Source: Amylostereum areolatum (taxonomy: Eukaryota; Basidiomycota; Agaricomycetes; Russulales; Stereaceae). From it: 64,000 bases of DNA. The position numbers were made by a program, and so were the translations under genes. This document shows, in pieces, positions 53,751 through 64,000 of this stretch. The notes beneath the pieces were generated by a model. The model was not told where the DNA came from. It did not search any database and worked only from the letters and a program-made list of their open reading frames with translations. Numbering within the stretch: position 1 is the first letter of the stretch; each line of letters starts with the position of its first letter. The stretch is taken from assembly GCA_012932865.1 (NCBI GenBank), contig SAXG01000005.1:372001-436000 (forward strand). The letters run 5' to 3'.

Positions 53751-56700
53751 TCAGGTGTCATCGTCGTCCGACCCATCGTCGTCGTCGTCGTCGTCGTCGT
53801 CGCCCCCGTTATTCCTGCCATTATTTCCTCTCCCACCACCCGTTTCACCTCGGCGATTGTAGCTCGCCCCGTCATTATCGTCGTCGTCGTCGTCGTCGTT
53901 GTTGTCTGTGTCGTCATCGTCATCGTCTTGTCCCCGATTGCTATACCCTCTCGCACTACCCATTCCACCCGGACTCCCATCATATGCCCTCCCGTCATTG
54001 CTTGCGTCACCATCGTCTTGCTTGAAATCGTCGTTGCTGTTAGCGTTCCCATCTGCGTCCTCGTTCTCGTCATCGAGTTCGCGAGAATTGCCATCGTAAG
54101 CCTGAGGTTCGGAGGGCGACACAGGGTATCCACCGGGGGACGCAGGTTGGTCCGTGGGTGATACAGGTTGTTCGGTAGGCGATACAAGCTGGTCCGTGGG
54201 CGAAACGACCTGGGTATCATCGTGGGCCTCAGGCTCCTCCACCTCCCGGGTCCCCGGATGTTGGTGTTGTTCGTTCTCTGCAAGTAAAGGATGAGAAACT
54301 TTGAAGTACGTCCAAACCTGAACGTACCATGAGACGCGGGGGCGTTCTGGGTGACGGATGAGTCCTCCTCTTCGGACTCCCACTCATCCTCCTCATCCCA
54401 TTCGCTCAGATTGTCCTCCTCGTTATCCGTGTCGTAGTCCTTGTGATTAAACTATGCCCGACGCCCCGATTCAGTACCTTGACCTCCAAAATCGAATGCG
54501 CGACACGAACCTTGTAAGTGTCCTCGAGCATCCCGTTCGCGTAGTACCGGATCTGCACGACGAAGTCCATGCGCTGACGCCTCCATATCGCCTTGAGTTC
54601 CAGGATGCGGTCGCTCACGACGCTGAAGAGGACTTCCATCGTCGAGGCAGCCTCGTCGACGTCTTCTTCCGAGAGCGTAGGTTGGGTGAGGAGCCAAAGG
54701 TGACGCGAGAGCAGGAGCCAAGCGAGCGTCAAGAAGTTCTGCGTGAGTTACAGGTCAGTTCACTTGAGGCACACCCATCAAGCAGGGGGACCATTCAAAC
54801 GGGGCCCACCGATTCGAAACGCGCGCTCCCTGCGATCGCAGTCACGGACGACTCTTCGACGCGATAATTGATACTCTTCAGCCGCTTCTTGATCGCGGTC
54901 TCGGTGAGCCCGCGCCATTCCTCGCGCATACGATCCATCTGCGCCGCCGCCGCCGGCTCGAGGTCAACGATATTATACAGACTGTTAGCAAGGGTGGAGA
55001 GCGGCTTTTTGACTTGGTCGAGGTAGGCGGTGATGTGGTGCTCGTGAGGGTGTCCTTCTTTTTGGAGCTCCTCCAGGCGGGCGAAAGTTTGGTTGATGCG
55101 GCGTTGGTAACTGATAGGTATTGAGTGAGATCAGACCCGGAGTGAAATAAAAATTAAAGCACACATACACGATGTTGTCAGCGTCCCAGCCATAGGCCCA
55201 GCTGTATGTCGTCAGTAAGAAATGGATCGGAGCTGTATAGGTGTGTGGGCTGCTTACTACGCAACCCATTGCGGCACGGTCCACTTCTCTGGTTTCTGTC
55301 GCAGGAAATCGACGACTTCGTCGACGGAAATGTAACCGCTAGCATCTGCCTGGCTTTGAGCACGCGTTTTGAGCACCCCATGAGCGAACGCAACTTACCG
55401 CTGTCGATCGCGTCTCCGATGGCTGCCAGGGGGCAAGATATGTCCAGCACGGTATACACACGGTCTAAAATATGAACATACCGGGATGATCTGGCACACG
55501 CATGTTTGTGAGCGCGCGTTCCGTTCATTCAGGAAAAGGTGTGGAAAACGCACATTGAACGCGCGAGACGATCGACCTGGTCCATGCGTCGTCACGATCG
55601 GCACGGGCGTGCTCAGACTTGTACTTCTTGAACTGGAAGTTAAAATGGTAGTTCATGCCTGCGTTTTCATTTTAGGGCCTCTAGCGCGCGCGTAGAGGAT
55701 TAGACTTACCGTCTATGAAACGACGCCGTTTGATGCTTGATTCTTTCCCGGCCTATAAAATCCAACCATGAACAAGCGACTAAGTAAACGAGAAGCAGGA
55801 CACCTACCGTCTCTATATAAGATAGAGCCCATGAAGTCGACTAGTTCATTCCGCGAATAGTTGATACACGTACCTTTCCATATTTCCTGAGTAATGACTA
55901 TTTAGCGAGCAGCAACAATGTACAAATCCAGAAACTTACTTTGATATCCGTGTCTGGGATAAGCTCGTGTGGACCGGACTTCAGCTCTCTCATGATCGCC
56001 TCTTGCGAGTCGTCGATCTTGAGCTCTAGCGCGAAATGGTACTTGAGCGTAAACGCCGCCCTGTTCGTCCGCATCAGTCGCAGTTATCGCAATTTCCACG
56101 CTTGAAGCTTACTGGCTCTGCCTAAAAGCCTCTTCCGCACTCTCCTTCACCACCCTCCGAATCGCTGGGGTCATCTTTTCACCGACGAGGGCCGCGAACG
56201 TCTCCAGCAGCCGATCGTCCTCCCGCACGGTGTCCTCCCCACCATGCCCCTCCACAAATGCCTCCGCGCGCACCTCTTCGTCTGTGGAGAGCGACGCGTA
56301 GAATACGATCGAAGGGCGTAGACGCGCGTTCATCTGCTCGAGGACGTGGGCCTGCGCGGAGAGCATCAGCACGGCCTGCTGAGAGAGCAGCTGAGTGAGA
56401 TCGGCTTTGCGGGTGGCAATCTCCTCGCGGAAGTCTACGAGACGATCTTTGTTGCTCTTCGCGCGCAGCAGGTGTTCTACCAATGGTGTTTAGATTAAAA
56501 CGTGTCCGGGGTGTTCAAAAGAGAGTAAGCTAGAGGGACGTACTCAGTTTGGACTTCAAGGCGCTGTCATCGTGGAATTGTCTGCGAATTGGAAGGCGTG
56601 AGCCAGTGCGACGTAAACGGAGTGTTAGGAAGACGCGCTCACTCGCTAAACTGTCCAAATTCTTCCATGAGGCGGCAGATGCGCTCCATGAGGAGCTTTA

Positions 56701-57402
56701 GCGGCGCCGCGAGTGTTTGCACCTTTTCGAACCCGGGCTTCAACGTGCCAAGAGCAACCAAAGTCGTCGACTATACCCGTATGAGCTGCCGCGTGTACGA
56801 CTTCGCATTCCTGCCATTGGAAACGCACCAAATCAAGGAACACGACGGCGATGCGGACGTCGTTGTCGCGCCTGTTTTGTTCGACGGTGACAATGCCCTG
56901 TCGGTGATTGCCGCCCAAGTTAGCAACAGGTCGAACCCTTTCGAACCCTTCAGGCCTCAGGTCCCAGAGGCAGTGGCACATACCGCGAGCGTGTTACTGG
57001 CGACCTTGCATGGAGGGAACATCGCACCGACGCCATCGAGGAGATTCGCGACCTGCAGGGCGGGGTCCAGAAGCGCGCTGACAATGCTGCTGGCTTTGGA
57101 CACGGCCTTGCTGCGCGCGTCTTTTGTTGCTTTCGTTTTGTCCAGGACGACCTTGGTGCGAGACATCGTACTCTCCGCATACTCGATACTTTTCATCGCG
57201 GTCTCAAAAACCGCATCGGCACCCACAACGGTAGGGGGAGTGGTGGTGGATGCTATAGGATATCGTATCGGGGGATGGATGAGCGGATAAGTGAACGAGA
57301 GGCTGGAAGATACACACCTGTGGGATGTACGGGAGTGGCATTGGCACCATGAGGTTGCATGTGTGTCTGGATGCGTGGGGTAGTTCCGTTTCTCTGAGCC
57401 AT
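53751..57402 (-). CDS. Agaricomycete helical-domain/EF-hand protein with acidic tail
   Basis: Nineteen exons give 857 residues: 57402-57318, 57252-56984, 56897-56829, 56770-56643, 56581-56544, 56476-56113, 56060-55940, 55886-55874, 55812-55808, 55752-55710, 55658-55554, 55490-55482, 55422-55399, 55345-55258, 55201-55169, 55110-54810, 54738-54511, 54451-54328, 54277-53751. The N-terminal half is an amphipathic helical bundle (ADAVFETAMKSIEYAE, RRDNDVRIAVVFLD, FGQFSEQFHDDSALKSK) like the N-terminal domains of fungal STAND-type proteins. One canonical EF-hand loop (DSDASGYISVDE) would bind calcium. A helical region and an acidic tail with VSPTDQ repeats, poly-Asp and Gly/Asn/Arg segments end it. 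It resembles uncharacterised EF-hand proteins common in mushrooms. Exons of 5, 9 and 13 nt are inferred from phase and family alignment. Confidence 0.8.
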
Positions 57403-58324
57403 GAGTGAAAGTGCAATAGGGTGTGTGTGGTGATCAGGATTCAGCATCTTATGCACCCTTTTATGCATCAGTCGCCAGAGGTGGGAGCGCCGTCAAATTG
57501 TCATACATGCAGGGATGTATGAGCGTTATGACAAGGCTGTGGTACGTCAATCTTTTAGATGTACAGGTGTAGGTCCTAGAGGGCGTGTAGGCTGGACGAG
57601 ATCTGACGGAACCTGATTTTATTCAGTAAGGCGCTTCGCGGTCGCTTTGCTCACCTACTTATAGCGCGTCGATCTATCGGTCAATCAGGCCAGGAGGTGA
57701 TGTCGATCATGGGCAGTGGCACAGGGTAACATAAGTAACGTCAAGTGCAGGGAGGGTCATCCTAGAAAGCCGAATAGCGACGTGGATGAGTTGGTTGGTC
57801 CTGGGTTGGGCGATGGCGGAGACAAGTTGAACGTAAAGTATTCCGGCAAAAGCCGACGGGAATGAAGGGTGTGAAAATCAGAATGTTGGACTCAATGGGT
57901 CCTGGGATCCACTGGCGCTGGACTTCACGATATATGATAGGCTGGTCTCTTGGGAAACTGCTGGCAAAACGTCTTTAACCCCTGAGACCAGATGTCTATG
58001 AACCGAAGACAAGAAGGCAATTTTTACTGTTCATACCATGTGCCCACACGTCCTCGTACCGGGAGCAGTGGAGTAGAAATAGGATTGTGGGAGAATACCG
58101 GTGTTCAGGCCGTTCAGGACGTGTTGTACGCAAGGCGGATGCGCTGGACATATTTTCGACGCACGTCCGATGGCGTACGAATCTACGATACGACGGTGTT
58201 CCTGGCTGCGGTGTGCAAACGTGGGGTGTTGATATCCATTCATAAGTGAAAACGCGAAGATGCTGGCCACGCGTCTGGGGTGATATCCTCGGGTCAACTA
58301 CGTGGCCTATGACGAGTTGGTATC
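57403..58324. other. Intergenic; no supported gene
   Basis: Promoter region of the EF-hand gene. Small ORFs on both strands lack recognisable features. Confidence 0.45.
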
Positions 58325-58912
58325 TCAATAGCACGATTGCAACCGTTGACAACGGGCAGAGAGCAAGACGAGGATGAACAGAATTAAACTTTGCATACCG
58401 CGGTGATGATGGCTTTCACGAGGTGTATAACAGGCCAACATGGCAACGGCAAAAAGACCGTGGCGGGGCCCACAGCACAAAGGAGCCGCCATGAGAGAGA
58501 ACAAGAGGACGTAAATGAATCCTATCATTGAGCCTAGCCAGTACAGCCATTGTACGTTCTTATCTGTGTCGATGTGCACAAGTTTCTCGTCGCTGGCGAT
58601 ACATACCTGAGGCCGGTGAGGCGATACCTTGGTGGGAGATGCGCAGTGCGGGTGAACGTAAGGTGACCCGTTCATGGTGGATGGCCGATGACGGGGCAGG
58701 GTAGCGCGTAGGGGGACCGATGTTCGGTGAAGGATGGAAGAGTGGAAGTCTTGGCTTGAGTTGGATAGCCTTTGAGTTTGGTTGAAGGGTAAAGATATAG
58801 AAGCTGCGGGGCCTGCCATGCTTGCGAGTGCGCAGTCGGTGACGGCCAACTTGGTGCGGAGAGATGAAAGAAAGAAGTGGGAGCTGCTGCGAGCGGAGAG
58901 GACAGTCGGAGG
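58325..58912 (-). CDS. Possible small membrane protein, exon structure unresolved
   Basis: A - strand frame open across this stretch includes LRTKLAVTDCALASMAGPAA and SLPFNQTQ, an ATG at 58673, a strong hydrophobic segment (YWLGSMIGFIYVLLFSLMAA), a CCGP motif and a second hydrophobic segment near the stop at 58325. A 48-bp intron-like stretch (GTATGT...ATAAG, about 58603-58556) is a multiple of three without a stop, so retained and spliced forms would both read through. An ATG at 58958 followed by a good donor suggests an upstream exon, but phases do not close. No family recognised. Divergent from the ferric-reductase gene. Confidence 0.4.
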   Translation of the reverse strand, partial: PPTVLSARSSSHFFLSSLRTKLAVTDCALASMAGPAASISLPFNQTQRLSNSSQDFHSSILHRTSVPLRATLPRHRPSTMNGSPYVHPHCASPTKVSPHRPQVCIASDEKLVHIDTDKNVQWLYWLGSMIGFIYVLLFSLMAAPLCCGPRHGLFAVAMLACYTPRESHHHRGMQSLILFILVLLSARCQRLQSCY

Positions 58913-59797
58913 TATAGACAGAGAAGAACGGACATACCTGAGCGGTGGTTTGAAACATAGGAAACGAGGACTCCAAGAGGACTCCGAGCCAGGACTCGAG
59001 GACAGTGAGTGCCAGGACCGGGGCGCGCCGGGGTGCCGCCTCGAGGAAACCCCGATGAGAAGAAATTCCGGCCGAACGGTAAAGAAAGGCCGAATTAGGC
59101 AGGTGACGGAGGCGGATAATGAGAGACGCCGGTGGAAAATGGCGTTTATCAAGGTCTGATCAAGGTTTGGGACCGAGCAGCGGGTCGCAGTCAAGACGGA
59201 GTCCTGCGCCTGCAGCCTCGGTCTTTCCTCGTGTTCGACGTCCGTCTCTCGCACTCGCAGCCCGCACGCCCCTCACGGCACACGACATTCATTCTTAAAC
59301 GACCGTCTTTCCTCCCTAGACTCTCTTGAACTTCCCCGCCCCCGTTCTCAGCTTTCAAGCACGATCTAGACTGGTTACCGTCCGTCTCTCCGACCTTCGC
59401 ACTCTCGCACTCTCCCGACCTGAATCCTCTCTCAGCAAGGCCCAGCGCTCAATTTGTTGTCGCCTTCTCGTATTTACTCCCCAACGACAACCACACGGTC
59501 CATACCTTCTACGGACCGTTCACCGTTGTCCCCCACAACCCCGGCCCTTATACTGATCGACTCCTTCCTCAACTCCCCGGACTCCATCCATTTTCCGTTC
59601 ACGCGCCCTGTCTCGTGTGTGTTTTTGCTTTATACATTGACAAGGCAACATCCTAACCATGCCTATTCGCCTTTCGTTGCCGCGCTGCGCGCCCATGGGC
59701 CATACGCCTGCCTCCGTATCTTTGTCCGATTGTCGCTCTTTCATTTCAGCCGTTCGAGCCCCACTGGCAGTGACCTATTGTCCCGAGGCAAGTCCCT

Positions 59798-59804
59798 TAT
59801 ATAC
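59798..59804 (+). promoter_or_regulatory. TATA box of ferric-reductase-type gene
   Basis: TTATATA lies 100 bp before the ATG at 59904, followed by a long C/T-rich leader. This argues that the start is at 59904 and not at the upstream in-frame ATG at 59659. Confidence 0.55.
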
Positions 59805-59903
59805 CCTTTCATCCGTCCTTCCCTCCTCTTACACGCCCGCCGGTCCTTCAGCCCCCCTCCCCTTCTTCCTCCCTTTCCCCCCCTCCTTCCCCTGCCTTCC
59901 ACC

Positions 59904-62109
59904 ATGTCAGGCTCCGTCGGCCTCTTCTGGTAACGCAACTGCTTCATCTGCGTCGGGAACGCAGGCTCCAGCCCCCGCTGGGCCACCCCCGGTCCAATTT
60001 GACCAACTCACGTTCGTTTTGCACGTCGACTTCGTTCTGTTTGGCCTATTCGCTCTTTTTGCCCTCATCTCCCTTCCCCGTGTCTTCGCTCGCCTCTCCC
60101 GATCTTCCTCCTTCACCGGCATTTTCCTCCGGACTGGTACTCCCGTTGCCGATGAAGAGCACTACACTCCTTCCAGTTCGAGGAGGCAGACACGCAGCGC
60201 CTCTAACAGTCAGCCCATGCGTTCCTACAGCACCAAGACCAATCAGAGCTCCCGCACCCTCGCTATGACTGATGAGGATCAAACGCTGAACTCGCACGCG
60301 CACCTCGTTAGCAGGGTTACCTATGGCGCCGACACCGCCGCCGCCCGCGTTCCTACTCGCGTGCCAACTTGGATCACTCTCACTCACCCCAAACTCGTCC
60401 ATTTCCTCCACTATCCCCTCGCCCCGGGTCTCAACCTCAGCCAATTCTGCGTGCTATGCATTTATGCCGCGATCGTCCTCTACGCGGGATTCTACAAGAG
60501 TAACCCCTTCTACCACCCCATCCGTGCCGGTTTCGTCGCGATGTCACAGTTCCCGATCGTTGTGGGACTTGCCAACAAGAACAACATTCTTAGCCTTCTG
60601 TCTAACGTTGGCTACGAGAAGGTGCGCCAATTGCAGAATCTTGCATCGTGCATTCTTAACTCGAATGTTGCCATAGTTCAATTACATCCATCGTTTTGCT
60701 GGTCGGATGATGGTCCTTGCTGCCAATGTCCACGGAATTGGTTACCGTACGTCCTCCAATCTTCTCTATATGAGCCACACTGACAGAATCACAGTTTACC
60801 AATGGGCGACCCTCGAGGTCATGTCAGAGTCCCTCTCTGCCCCGAGTAACCAATGGGGCTTGGTTTCTCTTATCTCCCTGGACATTATCCTCGCTTTTTC
60901 GACGGAATACGTCCGCCAGCGCGCATACAATCTCTTCTTGGCGTCGCACATTCTCGGCATGACCCTCCTCTGCGTCGGCGTGAGTATATGTGTCCAATGA
61001 ATCATGGGATCCCCCGTATTGACCTGTTTCACAGATGGTGCTACACTACCCCATCACCTTGCCCTACGTGGTCGCCGCAGCTTCACTCTACGTCCTTGAT
61101 CAGATCCTTCGCGTCCTCCGTACGCGCACTACCACCGCGTATCTCACCCCGCACGCATCGCTTAACGGTGCATCCACCCATGTTCACCTGCCGGAGATCG
61201 TCAAAGGGTGGCACGCGGGTCAGCATGTCCGCTTCCGCGTTATCAACCCAAACAGCAACAGCTGGGTGGGGTGGTGCGCAGCCTGGATCTTTAGTCGCGC
61301 TCGTCCATTTACCATCTCGACTCGCCCGGAGGGCAGCGGTCTTGAGCTTATCATCAAGAAGCAGGGCTCCTTCACGGGCAGACTCTACGAGATGGCTTTG
61401 GGCGATGGCAGCATTTCCGAGAAGGGCATCCAGGACTTGTCCGAGACCGAGCGCGCTGAACCTACCCGCCGCGTGAAGGTCCTCGTCGAGGGTCCCTACA
61501 GTAAGCATCTTCCCCTTCCTCACTTCCCGTCGCTCACCTGCTGTATCTTCAGGCGGTGCCGGACTAACCATGTTCGAAGCATACTCCGGTGCTCTTCTGG
61601 TCGCAGGTGGTAGCGGAATCACCTACATCCTCGGCCTCGCGGAGGATATGCTCAAGAAGCACGCAGCTGGCCAAAGCCGGCTGCGCGTGATCGAGCTCGT
61701 ATGGACCGTTGCAGATCCGGCGTCGGTCGTCGCGATCCTGCCCACGCTTCGTGCGCTCCTGCGCCCCCGCGCGTCGCCCTACGCCTCGATCGCCGTCCGC
61801 GTCACCATTCATTACACCCGCGCGCAGCGCCCCGGGGCCCCACTGCTGCCTGTTCTCCCCGCGGGCATGCACGTCCGCGTGGGTCGGCCGAATCTGAACA
61901 GCCTCCTGGAAGAGACCGTCGATGGCGTACTCGCGGCGCACGGCTCGCGCGGGTTCGGGCAGACGCAGTACCCGTCGGGTGTGGTTGTTTCCAACTGTGG
62001 CCCGCTCGAGCTCGGGGACCAAGTCAGCGCGGCGATTGGCGGACTCGGCTGGAAGCGGTGGAAGGACGTTGGAGGTGTCGAGGCTGTTGGAGAGGTGTTC
62101 GGGTGGTAA
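59904..62109 (+). CDS. Ferric/cupric reductase transmembrane flavocytochrome (FRE-type)
   Basis: Plasma-membrane enzyme that passes electrons from NADPH through FAD and two haems to extracellular ferric or cupric ions before metal uptake. Proposed exons: 59904-59915, 59965-60621, 60677-60746, 60795-60979, 61035-61500, 61553-62109; 648 residues. The membrane part has four haem histidines in two pairs, IHRF and NVHG, then SHIL and LHYP, each pair about 14 residues apart. The FAD motif is RPFTIS, and the NADPH site starts LVAGGSGITY; SNCGPLELGD lies near the end. The 12-nt first exon uses a weak donor (GTCGGC) but keeps phase and agrees with the TATA box; starting at 59659 instead adds about 100 residues. 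NADPH-oxidase identity is less likely given the long region before the haem core. Confidence 0.88.
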
Positions 62110-62572
62110 AGTGGGTATTCCCGCTTTGCCTTGCTCCCGGTGTATGGATTGCGCATCGGTCCCACCGACTCTGTGGGATGAGCCGCATGCGCCTCCCCAT
62201 CCCCATCCCTTTCTCTTTTTTGGATTTTTTGCGCCAGATGTAACTTTGTAGACATAGGTACATCCCGGCGGCGGCCCTGTGGGCCCAAGGGTGCCGTTCA
62301 GTTAGTCACCTTAGCGTGTTTCTTGTTTACTTACTGTACATACCGGGCCCTCCTGGCGAGTGGGATACTGGACTTCGAACGTATTGTATAAATTTAACGT
62401 GCATATAAATGAACAAGTAATTTAAATGCAAGCAGCGGTGCCATTGAGTGCGAGAGTCAGAGAATGTCAGACGTCCTGACGATCTCGGGCGAACAGTGGA
62501 TGGGGTTGGATAGAAGTACAGCTTAGACGTAGTCACGTAAATACCCATGGACGCCATGGACGGCCGCGGGTG

Positions 62573-62624
62573 GAGCTGTCAGATGGATAGATAGATGGAT
62601 AGATAGATAGTATCCTAGATAGAT
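62573..62624. repeat. AGAT/GGAT microsatellite
   Basis: Tetramer run of AGAT and GGAT units, interrupted once by a few other bases. Confidence 0.8.
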
Positions 62625-63663
62625 ACCTACGCCATGGCCGGAAGGCTCTCCCCCTGGACCCAAAAGTCGAGGAGACGCTTGCCCAGGAAAGGTTTCGCCA
62701 CGCAAGTAGACCGCGAACCACGTACCGCTGGGGCGGACCCCCATCGTCCCTCCCGCGGGCTGCGTCCACCGGACTCCACCCCGCCCTGATTGGCGGAAGA
62801 ACGATATAATGGAAAGGTTCCCTTGTACCGGACGCCCGCGGCTGCGCATCCTCGCTTTCCGTTATCTTGGGCCGACAGATCTCGCCACCCCGACCCGATA
62901 CCGGGCCCATGCGTTGGATACGCACTGGACTACTACTAGGTTCGGTTCAGGAAACACTTGGGACTTCTGTTGTCTAGTCCGTTGTCGCCTTGGAGTGTCG
63001 GACGCCAGCGGACGTTATTGGGTCGTGAGGAGGCTGAAGCAGAAGCGCTGAAGCGCTGAAGGCCGAGGATGCGGACAAGCATGCGGGTTTGGCCGGGGGC
63101 GAGACATGGCCTTGCGATCTGTTGCGTCGAAGTTATACCAACGCGGAGTGAGTACCCCGCCTGCCTACAGTGGTTAGCGTGCTGTGCAACGTGCTCCTGA
63201 GGTAAGTACATGGCTGCATCAGATTTTAGGAGAAGTCGTTTGGAAGATGCAGGTAAAAGGGTCTCGTCCGGCTGCTGAGGCTTGCTCCCAGGCTTGCAAT
63301 AAGCGCATCTCAGAAGGTTCTTTCCAGACGGTCAATGACCCAGCGAAGGGGGTCGAGGATGTGCTGGATAATGTGTTTTGGGAAAGCTCCTCCACTCGTC
63401 CTTCGGAGGCGCAAACTGGTCAGCCGGTCCTTCGGGGTCCAGCGAGGCAGTGATATTACCTGGCTTTTGCTCAAAAGTGATTCGCGAGCGCCGGTGAGGT
63501 GGTTGCACATAGTTACACGCCCAGCCTCTCACAAATAGTAAGACAGTGCGCCAGTTGATATATGATGTGCAGAGCTAGAGAGTCAGCGCCTAATATAAGA
63601 GAGTGAGTCAAGGAAGAATGAATCGACCGCACCACACTGTGGTTTCTTTGAGAATCGTTACAG

Positions 63664-63706
63664 CTTCAATGTTCAATGTTCAACGTTCAACGTTCAATGT
63701 TCAACG
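63664..63706. repeat. 7-bp tandem repeat
   Basis: About six copies of TTCAATG or TTCAACG in a row. Confidence 0.8.
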
Positions 63707-64000
63707 CCGGTCACTTCAACCCGAGGTTGCAATGTAGCGGGTAGAACAGCAGGGAAGGGTTTTGCTGACTAAAGAAAACTATCCTATGACGGGAGTTCAA
63801 AGCACGATTATCCTGAGATGTTGCTACTCAACATTCGTACGTTGTGGCCTGTTGTGGTGGGCGGTGGACTTGAGTAGAAACATGAGTGCGACTTCGCACA
63901 ACTGTAGCTCGCGGTCTGGCACGTGATGAGAAAAGTGCCGTTTTAGGAAGGTGCGCACGATGCTTTGAACGCTTGCAACTCACCCTCGCCTTTGTGGCAG

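Larger units (their letters stand above)
62110..64000. other. Intergenic to right edge; no supported gene
   Basis: Includes the 3' region of the reductase gene, two short tandem repeats listed separately, and ORFs below 131 codons without recognisable features. Confidence 0.45.

Noticed and set aside
53718..54161. 147-codon + strand ORF of Val/Ile/Pro
   Set aside because: Antisense of the poly-Asp repeat tail of the EF-hand protein.

Overview
This window is nuclear DNA of a filamentous basidiomycete, most likely an Agaricomycete. The genes are dense and cut by many 45-65 bp GT-AG introns, promoters are pyrimidine-rich, and several proteins belong to families typical of mushroom-forming fungi: a seven-helix membrane protein, an EF-hand protein with a long helical N-terminus, a pentafunctional AROM protein and an oxaloacetate-acetylhydrolase-like enzyme. 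Coding models were built by joining exons whose phases agree. Exon positions are given in each entry.

Positions 1 to about 11,990 are a Ty3/gypsy chromovirus entering from the left edge. It has a gag gene, a clear -1 frameshift signal, an intact pol (protease, reverse transcriptase, RNase H, integrase, chromodomain), about 3.1 kb of extra coding-like sequence after pol, and a 3' LTR. Its gag is split by a second, very young, non-autonomous LTR element (1411-4215) with 482-bp LTRs and a 5-bp target duplication. A GC-rich minisatellite follows (about 12.4-13.3 kb).

From 13.7 kb on, single-copy host genes dominate. In order they are: member A of an unrecognised family (-); a 504-bp hAT-like MITE; polynucleotide kinase/3'-phosphatase (+); an NADPH-dependent reductase (+); a lipocalin-like protein (-); a Sch9-type C2/AGC kinase (-); RNase P/MRP subunit p30 (+); a seven-helix membrane protein (+); a sugar porter (-); a tandem array of members B, C and D of the unrecognised family (+); an isocitrate-lyase/PEP-mutase enzyme (-); AROM (-), divergent from an alternative NADH dehydrogenase (+); the EF-hand protein (-); a possible small membrane protein (-); and a ferric-reductase-type enzyme (+).

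The strongest candidates for something undescribed are the four-member gene family (one copy at 14 kb, three in tandem at 38.4-41.4 kb) with an invariant intron position, and the post-pol coding region of the retroelement, which appears to encode a spliced coiled-coil/zinc-knuckle protein and a small membrane protein.
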